From positions 5,332,001 to 5,396,000 of the forward strand of contig CAVNZM010000016.1 of NCBI GenBank assembly GCA_963693365.1: a stretch of 64,000 nt of DNA, written 5' to 3'. The notes beneath the pieces were generated by a model. The model ran no database searches and had not been told where the DNA came from. It saw nothing but the letters and a program-made list of their open reading frames with translations. Position numbers and translations under genes: made by a program. Each line of letters starts with the position of its first letter. Position 1 is the first letter of the stretch. The DNA comes from Amoebidium appalachense (Eukaryota > Ichthyosporea). Below are positions 1 to 14,395 of the stretch, one piece after another.

Positions 1-682
1 CTGCAAACTGGAATAGATCATCGAAACAAAATAGAAAGGCGCACAAAAATAATGAGAGAAAGTGTGCCCCAGCTGGGCTAAACATTACGAACAGTCCACA
101 CACCGTTAAAACGATTGGATCCAGCCGCCCAAACATCAGCAAAAAGATTCCAAAAATGGGCTTCGAAACAGGGAACAAACGGAACGAGGAGAAAAGAGTA
201 AAATCAGGTGGGACTTATACCTAACTAATTACCTCTGTAGTATTATTAGGAAAAACCCCACTACTTTGGCCCTTTCACGCTCACTAACGGGGTTTAGCTG
301 ACAGCCACAACGACGATATCGATTCAAGGTCTGTTCATGGATGTTTTATATTTATGTTCCATGGAGTTCTTACTTTCAGACTAATCTAGCCGCTTTTGAA
401 GCGCTCTAAGCCAATCACAGATAGAGAATCTTTCGCATGTGACGTCACGTCCCATGGTTTTTCGTGTGCTCGGCTGTTTTGTATCGCCTTAAGTGCCCAA
501 CAGTTTCGGCAGGATATTATTAGGGAGGTGGGAGGGGAGGCCCGACGTAGTGGCGAATTGCAGTGGTAGTATGTGTGGTGGTGTGTATTCGTGTGTGTGA
601 GACGCTGTACGGGGATGGGGGCGGTGGGACAGAGCGGAGAGGAGGGAGGAAGAGGGAGAGAGAGAGGGAGGGGAGGGGGAGG

Positions 683-735
<53 letters not shown>

Positions 736-1825
736 AGGGTTGTTGGGGGTTAGGTAAAAGTTGTTTTCAGCAGAAAGTCTCACGGAAAGAACGACTCGAA
801 TCCGTTCACCAACTCTCAGTAAGAACAAATGGACCATGACCTATACTTCTGTTTGGGGTGAATAGCTTGGGAATCATTTGGCAAGCATGATTGTTCACTG
901 AGATGGATTTATACTTTGGGACGTCATTGTGCCTTTTGCTTAGTTTACATCTTGTCGCAGATCCGCTGCTCGCAAGGTTTTTCAACGCGTATCCTACCCC
1001 ACTCCTCCCTCCCCCCCTCCCCTCCCCCCCACCGATATATGAGACACAAACACCGTGTATTTGTGGCCGGCTTCGAAGATCTAGCTACTCGGATCTAGGT
1101 GGTTTCACTGCAGTGTGTGGCGGCGGCGCTCTGCTCCTTGGCATGTGAATCAGTAAGCACTAATCAGGGATAATTTCTGGGGGCTTTAAGTGACACACTT
1201 GGTTGGTTTAGCAGCAAGTCTTAGGTGTTCAAGAACAATTTTCAGGTCCCGTGGCCTTTTTTTGAGCTTCGGTCCCCCACAAAAGCCCGAGGATAGTATA
1301 ATGCAATAGTAAAGTATATACGTTTTAGACTAATTTTATATGAATGATGCGCTGTAAGCCAATGTAACAGTCCAAGTTGCTGACCGATGACGTAATCACG
1401 GCTATTGGAATCAACGTTTGCGGGCGCACCATTTCAACCACAAAAGGCAGCTGCACAGGAGCACCAAGCTTGGCAAAAGTGAACCTGTCACTTTCTCACT
1501 TCACTTCCATTTCTGAGCCTGTTTTTTTTTTTCTTCTTGTCACAGAGTCGTCGTTGAGGTACTTTATGATTTAAGATCTTAAAACCTGGTAGCATTCCGG
1601 GCAGACATACAGGGAACGGTTTGGCCGTTTCTCAGTGACTTCTTATCGTGTTCTACCATTTTCCTCACACAGGGCGTTGGTAGTTGTCTGTGCCACCGGC
1701 ACCCTCCTTCTGCCGTAGATTCATACAAGGCCTTTGAAAAGTCCGACAGCACAGTTGAAGTCCGTCCAAACAACTCACCATCTCTTTTGTCAGCATTATA
1801 CCAGTATTTTGACCCCAACTTGAAA
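1..1825. other. Region without a recognisable gene, upstream of the EEP gene
   Basis: No convincing protein-coding exon was found. The stretch contains a long G run (686-734), a C-rich patch near 1005-1032 and otherwise ordinary mixed sequence. Possible splice-acceptor-like strings (for example a T-rich stretch ending in cacag near 1543 and cacacag near 1671) could belong to 5' untranslated exons of the gene that starts at 1826, but nothing proves it. Confidence 0.5.
686..734 (+). repeat. Poly-G tract, about 49 uninterrupted G
   Basis: An uninterrupted G run preceded by GA-rich sequence. It is one of the longest of several dozen G or C homopolymers in the window. Such a tract could form G-quadruplexes and is prone to length error in sequencing, so its exact length should not be trusted. 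Confidence 0.95.
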
Positions 1826-2614
1826 ATGCAAAAACCCATCGAACTCCAGGTGGTCAGCTTCAACATCAGATTTGCCAGCGCACGTGACGGCAGCAACAAC
1901 TGGGACCTGCGCCGCCATGCATGTCAAGAAGCAGTCAAGAAGCAAAACCCAGACATTTTCGGTCTCCAAGAGGCAGAATACTCCCAGTTCGAGTTTTTCA
2001 AATCATCCTTCCTCGACTACTCCTGTGTGGGTGCATTCCGTGACGACGGATACAGAGGTGGGGAGGGTTCTCCTGTGTTCTACCGCACATCCTCATTTCA
2101 TGTTGTAGAAAGCGGCACGTTCTGGTTCTCTGACACCCCTCATGTTCCTGGTTCGCGCTCTTACGGCAACAATCTCCCACGCATCGCCACCTATGCTCAC
2201 CTACGCCAAATCCACACGGGGACTGAGTTTGTCGTGTACAGCACACATCTCGATCATGAGTCGGCAAAATCACGTGTTCAGAGTGCCGAGCAGCTTATTA
2301 AGCACGCCGAAGCCAGATTCGGCTGCATGCCACGGGTGATCATGGGTGATTTCAACTGTGCAAGCGAATCTTCTGCGGAGGTTGAGAGATTCAAGCAGGG
2401 AGGGTATGTGGATTCTTTCCGTGTGGTGCACCCGAAGGAGAAGCAGGCCAGCACGTTTCACAACTGGACGGGGAGTGTTCTGGGCACAAAGATCGACTTT
2501 ATTTTTACCAGCAAGGAGTGGGCGGTTGTGGATGCGACCATTGTTCGTGAGCGTGTGGATTCTCGTTTCCCTTCTGATCACTTTCCTGTGACTGCCAGGT
2601 TGATGTTGAAATAG
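1826..2614 (+). CDS. Endonuclease/exonuclease/phosphatase (EEP) family hydrolase
   Basis: A 262-residue protein with the complete motif set of the EEP (DNase I-like) fold: SFNIR at about residues 11-15 (metal-site Asn), LQEAE near 48-52 (catalytic Glu), STHLDH in the centre, MGDFNC (Asp/Asn pair), IDFIFTS, and the terminal SDHFPV with the Asp-His pair. The family hydrolyses phosphodiester or phosphomonoester bonds; members include DNases, inositol phosphatases and sphingomyelinases. The length and compact layout fit the small single-domain proteins of the family, and the real substrate cannot be told from sequence. The first ATG in frame is at 1826; the frame stays open a little upstream but has no other ATG, so this start is preferred. 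No signal peptide or membrane segment is visible. The following gene on the same strand is V-ATPase subunit a, with no evident functional link. Confidence 0.87.
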   Translation: MQKPIELQVVSFNIRFASARDGSNNWDLRRHACQEAVKKQNPDIFGLQEAEYSQFEFFKSSFLDYSCVGAFRDDGYRGGEGSPVFYRTSSFHVVESGTFWFSDTPHVPGSRSYGNNLPRIATYAHLRQIHTGTEFVVYSTHLDHESAKSRVQSAEQLIKHAEARFGCMPRVIMGDFNCASESSAEVERFKQGGYVDSFRVVHPKEKQASTFHNWTGSVLGTKIDFIFTSKEWAVVDATIVRERVDSRFPSDHFPVTARLMLK

Positions 2615-3108
2615 GATGGTCAGTCAAAGTTTGTTTGGGGACGGAAACCCCGTTTTGTAAAAATCCAGTTAAAAGTGTTCAGCGGCAGTGTTGGTTGTGT
2701 TACTGTTCTCATTAAACTCGCACCCGCAAGATTGTGTCACTTGTGTTTCGTACTAGGCAAAGGATTAAGCTTGTAGTAGCAACTATTGGTATCTGGAAAC
2801 AATCGCATGCTGGGTGTGCTGCAAGTTATAATAATGATATTACGTCTCACGTTCCTCTGACTTCTCGGCAGCTCCCTCCTCCCCTCCCCCCTCCCCCCCC
2901 TCCCCCCCCCCTCCCCACCACCACCACCCAATACACACATACACACACCCGAAAGCGCGCACATGCAAGCGCACGCTTGCGCGTTTTCAGACACGCAACA
3001 CGCACACGCACACACCAAACTGACAAATAGTTCCAGCGTTTCTCCCTCCTTCTTCCGTTTCTGAGGCATCCGATCAGCGTTTCCCTTCGGCCCCTTTCTT
3101 CACCCCCC

Positions 3109-3140
<32 letters not shown>

Positions 3141-3915
3141 AAAAAAAAAAAAAAACCTCCCCAGCCTCCTCCCTTCCCCCCTCCCTTCCCAAAGCCTCCC
3201 CATCCCCTCCCCTCCTCTCCCCCCCCCCCCCCCTCCCTCCCCCCGGGCCCCCACACCCACCAACACACAAGGACACCCACGGAAGCACAGCACGGAAGCA
3301 CACAGAAACAGATAGCAGTCATTGAATGCTCTCGTCGAATGGTGTTGTGCTCAAGAATTTTCCGGGTCCATATGTTTAGGTCTTCATCTTTTCAGGCTAT
3401 ATGTAGCCTTAGGAAGAAAAAGAAGTACCTAAAGAGGAATGCGGAATCGTGTTTGTTGACCTAACTGAAAGGGAGAAAGAGGAAACACCCAAAGTTGGCA
3501 AAGTTCCCCTGGCCTTTTTTTTAAACGCCCGGCCCGCTCTGACTCCCGAGGTACACCTCACGAGGAGTGTAAATTGTTGTTTTTGGAGCCATCAGAGGAG
3601 ACAATATTTTAGCCAATCAATACCACGATGAGAAGTTAACGCGACAATCAATTTTGTCGCAACTGCTTTCCTTTTTGGGCCATTTTACCCTCCTCGCAAC
3701 TAGGGTGACCAGTGACTCAGAGTCACAAGGCCGAAACTTGACACCAGTTTTCGTTTTTTTTGGACCTCTTTTGTAATAAGTTGAAAGATTTGTGAAGAAA
3801 ACATCGTTTTGTTTTCTTGTATGAATAATAGTTTAAGGGTCGTGCACCTGCTGTAGGTGTATTAAAGAAAACCTTATAACTGTGGTGGTGTTTCGCTCAG
3901 CGGTGACGAGCGAAA
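2615..3915. other. Intergenic region between EEP gene and V-ATPase gene
   Basis: Contains the presumed 3' end of the EEP gene (an attaaa string near 2713) and a simple-sequence block at about 2872-3270: C-rich stretches, CA repeats, a C run followed at once by an A run near 3108-3155, and more C-rich sequence. The final 600 bases before the V-ATPase start are ordinary sequence and should hold its promoter, but no motif can be named with confidence. Confidence 0.6.
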
Positions 3916-4492
3916 ATGGGGAAAATGTTTCGGTCTATAGAGATGTGCAAGCTGCAGCTGATTATTCAGTCAGATGGTAATTCCCCACATATGGATATAC
4001 ATAGGTCTTATGCATGCCTGGGCTCTTCCAAGGTTTGGATTCCGTGCAGTTGAGTGACGCCTAGGTTCTGGTTTTCATTTGAAGTTCCTGGATGAACAGG
4101 AGTGGTGCCGCTTGTGTCGGAGTTATCTGTGCTTTTCCTCGAAAGCGTTACTGAGCATCGGAATTGGGTGATTTTGTGGTCGAGAAAGAACCACACCCAC
4201 AGCGTGGCTGGCGCCGACTTGGTTTCAGCGCGACACTGATTGCTTGAACAAAAAAGAAAGCGCGACTTCAGCCGCCCACGGCATTCACACCGTTTTGCTC
4301 GCTGTTTCTTAACCCACTTCCCCTTTCTGACCTTAAATTCTTTCATCCCTTCGATACAGCCGTCTATGAGTCCGTCGGTGAACTGGGCGAACTTGGCGCC
4401 ATCATGTTTGCTGATGTAAGTAGCTCATTTGAAGAGTTACCAACACCATCAACACACCCACCATCCTGCCTCCCCCCCACCCCCCCAACTCA

Positions 4493-4541
<49 letters not shown>

Positions 4542-6435
4542 CACATCTCAAGTCTTACCTTCCCACGCCACGGCTATTAGCCTCCCCACTCCATTTTTTA
4601 GCCAAAACCATTCGGCACCCTGCTCTGTTTTCTGCTTGCAGTTATCAGAGAAATGCTGTGATCGGCTTTTTGTCACAATTTCATTGCAAAGCAGCTTACT
4701 TGTGACAGTTCTTTGTGTCATACGGGAAGCACCTCTAGTAACTGTAACGTGAACGAACGACCAATATGCTTAAGCAGATTATCAACACACTGGTGCTAGA
4801 TCCTTGCGAGCTACGTTGTGGTTGATAGAAGGAGATTCTTTGGACTGCATATGCATTTTTTCGTGGCTGGGGTAGCATGGAAGAAAATTATCCCCGTTTC
4901 TCTCCACCCGTCCCCTCGTCCCTCCCCCCACCTCTGCCACCGCCGCCACCACTACCCCTACCTCCACTTCTCACAGGTATATCTGGAACTACCTCTAAGC
5001 CCCCCCCCCCCCCCCCCCCCCCCCCGGCGCCGCCTGGCCGCCTGCCCCTTCCCCCCTTCCCCTTATACAGCTCAATCCGGGTGTCAACGCTTTTCAGCGC
5101 AACTTCGTCAAGGAGATACGCCTTGCTGAGGAAATGGAACGCAAAGTCCGTAAGTGGGGCCGTGTTCCCTGTTTGATTAATTCGGTCACTGTGTTTGAGT
5201 TTTATTTCTGGTGGGTCGTATTTTGTTCTTGAGTACAAAAAAATGGGACTATACTAACTCTCAAAGCTAATTGAAGCTAATGGGTGCTTGTGTAGCATAT
5301 AGACAGCTTTAGATGGGGCAATGAAGTGAGGAGCTGCAAAGCGGAAAGTGTCGCTTGGGAATTTGGGAATGGGTGTATGTTTGATTGCATGGAACGTTAT
5401 GGCCTTTTTGGGTGTTGAGAAGAAGAAGCAAATAGTGTGTGGTGGTGGTGGGAGGGGGTGGGGTGGGGGGGGGGGGGGGGGGACAAAACTGCCTTATGTA
5501 AGGGTGAGCTGGCATTTTCTCATCTTGGAACGCTGTCCATGCTGATTTCTAAACCCCCTTTTTTCGTTTCTTTTCTTTTCTTTCTATCCTTTTTCTTCCC
5601 TTTTTTTTTTTTTTTTTTTTATCCCGGTGCAGGTTTTTTTGCTCAGCAGCTGACTGAGGCCCGCATGGTTGAGGACATCAACGACTATGTGTCCAAGGAC
5701 TCGGCTCCAAAGGTGGGTGGGAGGAATGTAAAATATAACAGCAATGGTCGTGATTTTATGTTTATTTGTTACTTCATTAGTTAGGGATACTATAAAGTGC
5801 TGATATTTGTATTTATTGCTGCATTAGTCGAAAAGAAGAACATTTTGACGGATTATGACCGATGTTTGGACTGGTGGGTGGCACGAAAATAACACAGCAT
5901 TAATGATGGTGATAGTAGTATATGTGGGTGGGTATCTAGTGATAATGACAAGTAAAAGGAAAACAAATACAGTCAATAGTCGGTGAGCAACGTATCTCGT
6001 CTATGTGTGCTTCCCTACTTGTGCACAAGAACGTACCTCTGTGTATGTAGGTATGTAGGTGTGTGTGCTCTGCTTTTTTGCATATCACTCCGTACTCGGT
6101 TAAGCTACATAGTTGTTTCTTACTTCTGACCCTGCGTCTTTCTTCTTTTCAATGTGGACCTAGTCTTATTCCATCGTCCACCCGTCCCCCCCCCCCCCCC
6201 CCCCCCCCTCCCCCTCTTCCCTGAGGATGGGCTCTGCTTATTATGCATACTCTTGTGGTTGACACTTTGCATTCTGTTGTCCGTTGTGAATGTGTACTTC
6301 ATAATTTGTGACGCATTCACCCCCCCCCCCCCTCTTCCCTTCTCCCGTCACAGGCACTGCAGCACCTTTTTATTTGTTGTGGATGTTCATAACCTTTACT
6401 GTGTATTACATTCTGACAAAACCACACCCTTTTGT

Positions 6436-6484
<49 letters not shown>

Positions 6485-6729
6485 CCCCCGTCACCACATC
6501 CCCCTCCCCCCCCTGCAGTTTGCTCTTCCGACGGAAAACGAGATTCCCGAGCTTGACCAGAAGCTCACGGAACTCGAAAACGAAGTGCGGCAAATGAACC
6601 AGAACGAGACGGATTTGCAGAAGAACTTTCTGGAACTAACCGAACTGAGGCACATTGTCAAGGAGGCGGCGGCGTTTTTTATGGAGGTGTGTGTGTGTGT
6701 GTGTGGTGTGTGTGGTGGTGGTGGTGGTG

Positions 6730-6760
<31 letters not shown>

Positions 6761-6959
6761 GGGGGGGGGGTAGATGGGTGTGGGTGGATGGGAGGGAGTG
6801 GTAGATGGGTGTAGGTGGCGTGTGTGTGTTTTTTTTTTTTGGGGGGGGGGGGGGGGGTGGACGGGCGGATGTGTGTGTGTGTGTTTTAAAGCATTCTTAG
6901 CCCTAGTCTGTGTGGTTTTGGTTACTCGGATTCCGTTGTCGCATCTTGTGCCATCGGCA

Positions 6960-6996
<37 letters not shown>

Positions 6997-8150
6997 CCAC
7001 CACCACCACCACCACCACCACACACACACACACACATTGACTCACTCACTCACACACACACACACTCACTCCTCCTACCCCCCACTCCTCCACTGCAACC
7101 TCTGTTTTTTTTTGTTTTTTTTTGTTTTTGTTTTTTTTGGTTTTTTTTTTTGGGGGGGGGGGGTCTACAACTCGCCATATAGTGGTTTCCTGATTCCAAC
7201 AACCCCGCCCACCTATACAGTAGCATTAGCTTCTGAAAATCAAAAGGACCCCCCCACACACACACACAAACACGGGTACACACACACACACACACATCTT
7301 ACTCACCCGTAATTTCGTCTTATTTACCCTTTTCTCCTCCTCCAACAGGCGCAGGAGCGGTCGTTTGAAGAGCCTCGCTCCAACACATCGCTTACTCCTC
7401 AGTATGCCGACGAGTCTCAGGTGCCCACAAGGGGTGGCGTCAAGCTCGGGTAATTATAGGATTGTTACTGTGCATGTATGATGCGTGCATGCAGAATCTC
7501 ATTATTTATTTATATATATATATTTTTTTTTTTTTGTTTTTTTTTTGTTTTGTTTTTTTTTTTTTAATAACCTTTTTATCCTTTTTGCTTTTGTTCGTTC
7601 CCTCATTTTGAAGTCATTCTTTTCTTTATCACAATTCCATTTCATTTATTGTTGTTGTTGCTTTATCCTATCCTGTTTTTGTTTTTTGTTTTTTTTCTTT
7701 CCCTTTTTTTGAAGTCACTATTTTGTTATCACAATTCCATTTCATTTATTGTTGTTGTTGCTGTTGTTATTTTGCAATACTCAGTTTCTCATCCTTTTCC
7801 CGCACTCCCAGGTTTGTCACGGGCGTGCTTGACCGCGATCGCTTTGCCACCTTCGAGCGCGTTCTGTGGCGTGCCTGCCGCGGGAACGTGTTCCTGCGCC
7901 GTGCAGACATCGAGGAGGAGCTGAAAGATCCCACAACGGTAAATTTCCTCCTGGTGTGGGGGTATCAAGCTAACTTTTATCTCGTTCTGCTCTTCCTGCC
8001 TACCCATATTGGGTGGGTGGGTGGGTAGTGGTGTTGGTGTTGGGGGGAGGGAACCTAAAAGCCAACTTTCTCCCAACTATTCAAGGTTTTCGACGTCCGA
8101 TTGGGTGATATCTAGATCCTTAATATAAAGGGTCAACACTCTTGAATCGA

Positions 8151-8186
<36 letters not shown>

Positions 8187-8440
8187 AGCCTCATTTCCTC
8201 CCACCACACATACAGGCGCGCGCGCACACAACACACACACACACACACACGCGCGCAGAGCAAATATTCTCACGGCCGTGTTTTTTCCTTCTCAGAATGC
8301 ACCGGTGCACAAGGTGGCGTTCATTGTGTTCTTCCAGGGTGATGTGCTTGCAAGCAAGGTCAAGCGCATTTGCGACGGGTATGCCCCCCCCCCCCCCCTC
8401 CCCCTCCCCCAAGACACACACGCAAACAAAAAAGACAACG

Positions 8441-8482
<42 letters not shown>

Positions 8483-8651
8483 ACACTGATACTCTCACTC
8501 GCACACACACACACACTCACACTCACACTCACACTCACACTCACACTCAGACCTCCACACACTCTCACTCACACATATAAACGCAGACACAAACACACAG
8601 CCCCCCCCCCCCCCTCCTTCCCCCCCCTTTCCCCCCCCCCCCCTACACACA

Positions 8652-8686
<35 letters not shown>

Positions 8687-9104
8687 ACACCCAACCTCTT
8701 TCCCCTCCCTTGCTGGCTACCTTTTTCAACTGGCACGTTTCATAATACACCAAAACCCTTTTTTTGTTGTTGGTCTTGTCTGAGGGCACATGTGCCCTGG
8801 GACACCCATGCAGCCTAGCAGGATTGAACGTTTATTGTTTGATTCTTGCGTATTATTTGTAGAATTATGCTGATTAAATTCGCACTGACTTTTCTTTCTT
8901 TTCGTTTTTTTGGCTGCAGTTTTGGGGCCACGCTCTACCCCTGCCCTGAAAATGCAAGTGAGAGGAGAGCACTGATGGAGCGGGTGGATCAGAGCCTGTC
9001 TGAGTTGCAGATGGTACGTGTGCGTGTATGTGTTTTTTTTTTCTTTTTGTTTTTTGGGGGGGGGGGGGGTTGTGTTTGTTGCGGGGGGGAATGTGTGTGT
9101 GTGT

Positions 9105-9141
<37 letters not shown>

Positions 9142-9357
9142 CTTGTGTGTGTTGGGATGGGCAAACGGGAAAACATACGAAAAAACGAAAAAGTAAAACA
9201 CACACACACACACACACACACGCACAATCCTCTGCGAATGTGGTAGAGAGCAGAAAACAAAAAAAGAAATCGTCAGCACTACCTCCCCTTTTCTTGCCCC
9301 CCCCCCCTCCCCCCCCCCCCCCCCCCCCCCGCCATTTTGGTTTTTTCTTACCACAGA

Positions 9358-9391
<34 letters not shown>

Positions 9392-9658
9392 CCACGCAGG
9401 TTCTCAGCCGGACCAACCAGTTCCGCCTTAAAGTGCTCAAGGACATTCTGGACCAGTATGAGAGCTGGGCCGTTAAAGTCAAAAAGGTGTGTTCCTGCTT
9501 GTTTTTTTTTTTTTTTTCCCTGTTATGGGTTAGGTTAGGTGGATAGATATAAATACACGTGTGCTCTTGTTTTGTGTCACGCCTCAGTGCCCATGCTCTG
9601 TTTGTACTGGCCCATAATTGCCGGTGAAATAATCCCAAGAATCCTCGGATGGTCAACT

Positions 9659-9689
<31 letters not shown>

Positions 9690-9805
9690 CTTTCCCTGGG
9701 GTCCTTCACCTCCCCGCTTTTCTCCACTCCCCCCCCCTCCCCCCCCCCTCCCCTTCTCCCCCTATTGGAGGATTGAAACTGAACAGGTATCTACCCCCAA
9801 CCCTT

Positions 9806-9842
<37 letters not shown>

Positions 9843-10018
9843 CCCCCCCATCCCCTTGCCCCACCCCTTCCTGAGGATGGGCTCTTAGTGCATATTTGCA
9901 TCCTTCACTGAGTAGTCGGTTAGGAGTATGTGCTTTATACATGGTCGCACATTCTTACCCCCCACCCCCCTTCCCCCCCCCCTCCCCCCCCCTCCCCCCC
10001 CCCCCCCCCCCCCCCCCC

Positions 10019-10054
<36 letters not shown>

Positions 10055-10189
10055 GATCAAGGCAGTGTACCACACGATGAACACGTTCAACTTTGACGTC
10101 ACCAATGCGGCTCTGATTGGTGAGGGCTGGTGCCCCACTGAGCGTCTCAACGAGGTCCACCACGCACTCACAAGAGTCACCGTATGACC

Positions 10190-10220
<31 letters not shown>

Positions 10221-11737
10221 AAAAAAAACACCCCCCCCCCCTCTCCCCCCCCCCCCAAAAAAAAAAAACACACACGCGCACACACACAGACCAGGGATTC
10301 CCCTTCTCTCCAGGACACACAAGAGAAAAAGGAGAAACCAACGAGCTTACTTAAGATTCAACTGGCAAGACAAAAAGGGTTCAGGAGAATTTGACAGTTA
10401 CACGGGTGGTTTTGTTCTTTGGGATGCGTGTCTTGGTGTTTGGCTCCCTGGGCGGCGCGCGGGGGGAGGGAGGGGGGGGGGGGGGGGGGAGGGGGGAGAG
10501 AGAGAGAGAGAGAGAAAGAAAGAGAGCATGCTGTCTAACGTTGGCCGTTTTTTCTGGACACAGGAGCGTACGGGCAGTGGTGTGCCGACCATCATCAAGC
10601 GCGTCAAGACCAGCGAGCAGCCCCCCACACAGCAGCACATCAACAAGTTCACAAAGGCCTTCCAGGTACCAATGAACCTCCCCCCTCCCTCCCTCCCTCC
10701 CCCTCTTCCCCCTCCCTTCCCCTTTCTCCCACCCCATCTCCCACATAATCAGGATACTTTTTTACTGTGTGTGTGTGCTCTTTCTTTGCCTTTTTGGCAT
10801 AGTCTGCTGTTTGCTTTGAATCAGTACTTCATGGTCTGCAGCACATTCTATCCCCGTATACACTCATCACCCCAACCGCCGTCCCCACCACCACCCAAGC
10901 ACCCTTTCAACGGAAAAAACAGGAAGAAAGAAAAATAGAAAAAGAAATATTGAAAGAAAGAAGAAAGAGAGGAAAAGAATAGTGTTGTTTAATACTTCTG
11001 TTTCCCAGGCTCTTTTCTTCCCCTCCCATATTATCTATATAGTGTGCCTTGGATTGTAACCAAGGCCGCACTGACTGTGAGTCGTTTGTATTGTGCAGAC
11101 GATTGTGGATGCCTATGGTGTGGCGACATACGAGGAAGTCAACCCAGGTACATGCCCTATTCCCTACATTCACATGCACATACACGTGGGTGGAGAGAGA
11201 GAGCGTGTGTGTGTGTGTGTGTGTGTGTGTGCTTGTCGGTCTGCATATGTGCGTACGTGTTTGCAAACAACAAGAAAAGGGGGGGGGGGGGGGGGGGGGG
11301 GGGGGAAGAGGGTTACCTTAGTGGATGTTGCTCTCTACGTTAGGTCGATTGTGCAGCTTACGTGAATTCAACCCTTTTCAATCTATTTCCCTATTTCAAG
11401 GGATTTCAATAGTGACAAGACAACTTTTCTATGTGATTGTTGTGGATGTATAAGTGAGCTCGTGTGTCTTTGGGGGATAGCTGTGTATGGCTGAGGGGAG
11501 GGAGGGGAAAGGTTTTTAGGTGTGTACTTCTGGAATTCAAGTACAAGGAGCAAAGATTGATGATTGGAAGTAACTGACACGTTTTGTTGTGTGCAGGTCT
11601 TTACACTCTGATCAGTTTCCCGTTCCTGTTTGCCGTCATGTTTGGGGACATTGGCCATGGATTCTTGATGGCTGCATTTGCCGGATGGATGCTCATAAAC
11701 GAGAAGACACTGCTCAAGACTGCACCCAAATACGGAG

Positions 11738-11777
<40 letters not shown>

Positions 11778-11881
11778 GAGGAGGGGGCGTTGGGGAGGGG
11801 GGGGAGGTGGGCGGGGGAGGGGGGGGGGGGGGGAGTGGGGCGATGGGTGATGGGTGATGGGTTGGGTGTGCATGTGGGTGG

Positions 11882-11947
<66 letters not shown>

Positions 11948-12539
11948 ATGCACATGTGTTTGTTTGTGTGTGTGTGTTTCCCCCGTGGGGTGTAATGGAT
12001 GGTGTGGGTTAGTTTGTTTATTTTCTGTGTAGACAGTTGGCTTATTCATGTTATCCCGTGGCACAGATCTTCCTTACCATCTTCCAGGGCCGCTACATTA
12101 TTTTCCTCATGGGTGTGTTCTCCATCTATACAGGCGCAATCTACAACGACTGCTTCTCAAAGGTATCCATTCGGGTGGTTATCGGGTGCACTGTTGTCGA
12201 TCTTGAACATATGTTTTATGCCCGACATTTCTTTGTTGTTGTTGCTGCGGCGGCGGCTGCTGTTCGTGTGTGTGTGTGTGTGTGTCTGTTACGTTTTTAG
12301 TTCATTTTTTTTCTTTTACTTCTTTTTATTTTATTGTTTTTTTTTTTTGTTTTTTTGTTTTTTTTTGGGGGGGGGGGGGGGAGGGAGGAGGGGGGAGTGG
12401 GCTATTCGAACTGACAGCTCACTTTGAACACAGATGTTGTGGGTTTTCGACACCAAATGGGCACTGCCTCAAGATGTCCCTTTCAACGGTATGTATCCTT
12501 CCCATCCCCCCCCCCCCCCCCCCCCCCCCCTCCCTCTCC

Positions 12540-12638
<99 letters not shown>

Positions 12639-13812
12639 TCCCATCCCCCCCCCCCCCCCTCCCGCCTCGCCTCCCTGCCCGCCTCACACACACGCACACC
12701 AATACAGCTATGGACACACGTCCCACCTCCTTCTCCTCTATGACCACCACCAAAAGCACAAGGAAAGCAAAGAGAAAAAGAATGCAAAGAAGATACTCCA
12801 GCCCCACATCCTTTATTTGCCTTATGTCCACGCACGCTCAACCCTTCGTCTTAGTAAAACGCATCGCATGGAATGGTACCAATTGCTCCCCCAAGCTCTT
12901 TGTAATTTCACTACACTGGTAAATCGTCAATGCTAAAACTACCTCTTTTTGGGGCGTTGCGTCACCCCTCATTTCCCTATGCTGCCCATACAAAAAGTTC
13001 TCGCGTGTGCCTTTCTGTTGGATCTTAATGATGCAAGCCATTCGCTATCATCGTGTTTTGGAAAGGTGCTATGGTTGCATACCCAAATCCGTCTACCGGA
13101 GCTTTCTTTCGGGGGAGGGGGGGAGGGGGGGGGGGGGGGGGGAGGGGGGGGGGGGGGGGAGAAGGGGGAGGGAGGGTGAGGGGGTGAGGAAAGGGGTAGG
13201 GGGTGAGGGAAGGGGGAGGGGGGGGGGGGGGGTTAATATGTGAATAATATATTAGTTTTGGGGTGATGCAAGTGCTTACTTTATGTTGTGGGCACAGGCA
13301 CCATCACGCTTAACCCCCACAAGATTGTCATGGGGGCGGCTGGAACCCCGTGTGAGAAGGGTTGCGGGTTCAAGGGAGATGGGCCCTATCCCTTCGGTAT
13401 TGATCCGGTAAGTTTTTGTTCGGCTGGATTTTGGACTAGAGCTGTAGTTGTGTGTGTGCGTGTGTGGGTGGGTGGGTGGGTGGGTGGGTGGGTGGGTGGG
13501 TGTGTGTGTGTGTGTGTGCGCGCGCGCGCGCGCATATGTATGTGTGTGTGGACATATATGGTGAATGTTGGGGTGGGTGGGTGTGTGTGTGTGAAGGGGG
13601 GGAGGGGGATATGTGGTGTCGGTGTGTGTGGGTGGTGTGGGTGGGTGGCTATGTATGTCATGTGTATTTTTCAGCTATCTTGAGGCTATGCAAACTGTTG
13701 TGAGTGCTCCTCCCCAGCCACCCTCCGCTTTCCCTCCCATAGCAGCATTCTCTCCATTTCTGTTTGTTCCGTTTGATGATTATAAGCTTTGCCCTTCTCA
13801 CCACGTGTGTTC

Positions 13813-13843
<31 letters not shown>

Positions 13844-14317
13844 TGTGTTGATCCTTTCCTCCCTCCTTCCCTCCCTCCCTCGATGCCTCTTTTTCTCACC
13901 TTTCACTCGCCTTCCTCCATTCCCCCCCCCCCCCCCCCCCCCCCCCTCTTCTTTCTTTTTTTTTGTTCCCTTGTTTTCCTTTTCCTTGTCTTTTTCTTTC
14001 TTCCTATCTTTTTTCCCTTTCTTTTTTTTCCCTTCGTTTTTCAGGTATGGGGTCTGTCGGACAACAAGCTCAACTTCATGAACTCGCTCAAGATGAAATC
14101 CTCGATTCTGATTGGTGTGATCCACATGTGCTTCGGCATCTGCCTGCAAGTCTACAACCACCTGCACTTCAAGCGGAACTACAGGTAAAAGGACCCCCAC
14201 CCCCCTACCCCCCTTCCCGTGGATATTTTTTGTGTATGTGTGGTTTGCACTCTGCAATGTGTTGTCCGTCATGAATGTGTACTTCATACTCTGTAACACT
14301 ATCTACCCCCCCCCCCC

Positions 14318-14395
<78 letters not shown>

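Noticed and set aside
1998-2581. Antisense open frames across the EEP gene
   Set aside because: Shadow frames of the strongly conserved plus-strand gene.
8400-8820. Long open frames made of His-Thr, Val-Cys, Pro or Gly repeats (here and throughout)
   Set aside because: They are translations of CA/TG, C and G simple sequence, appear in several frames at once and have no homology or start context.
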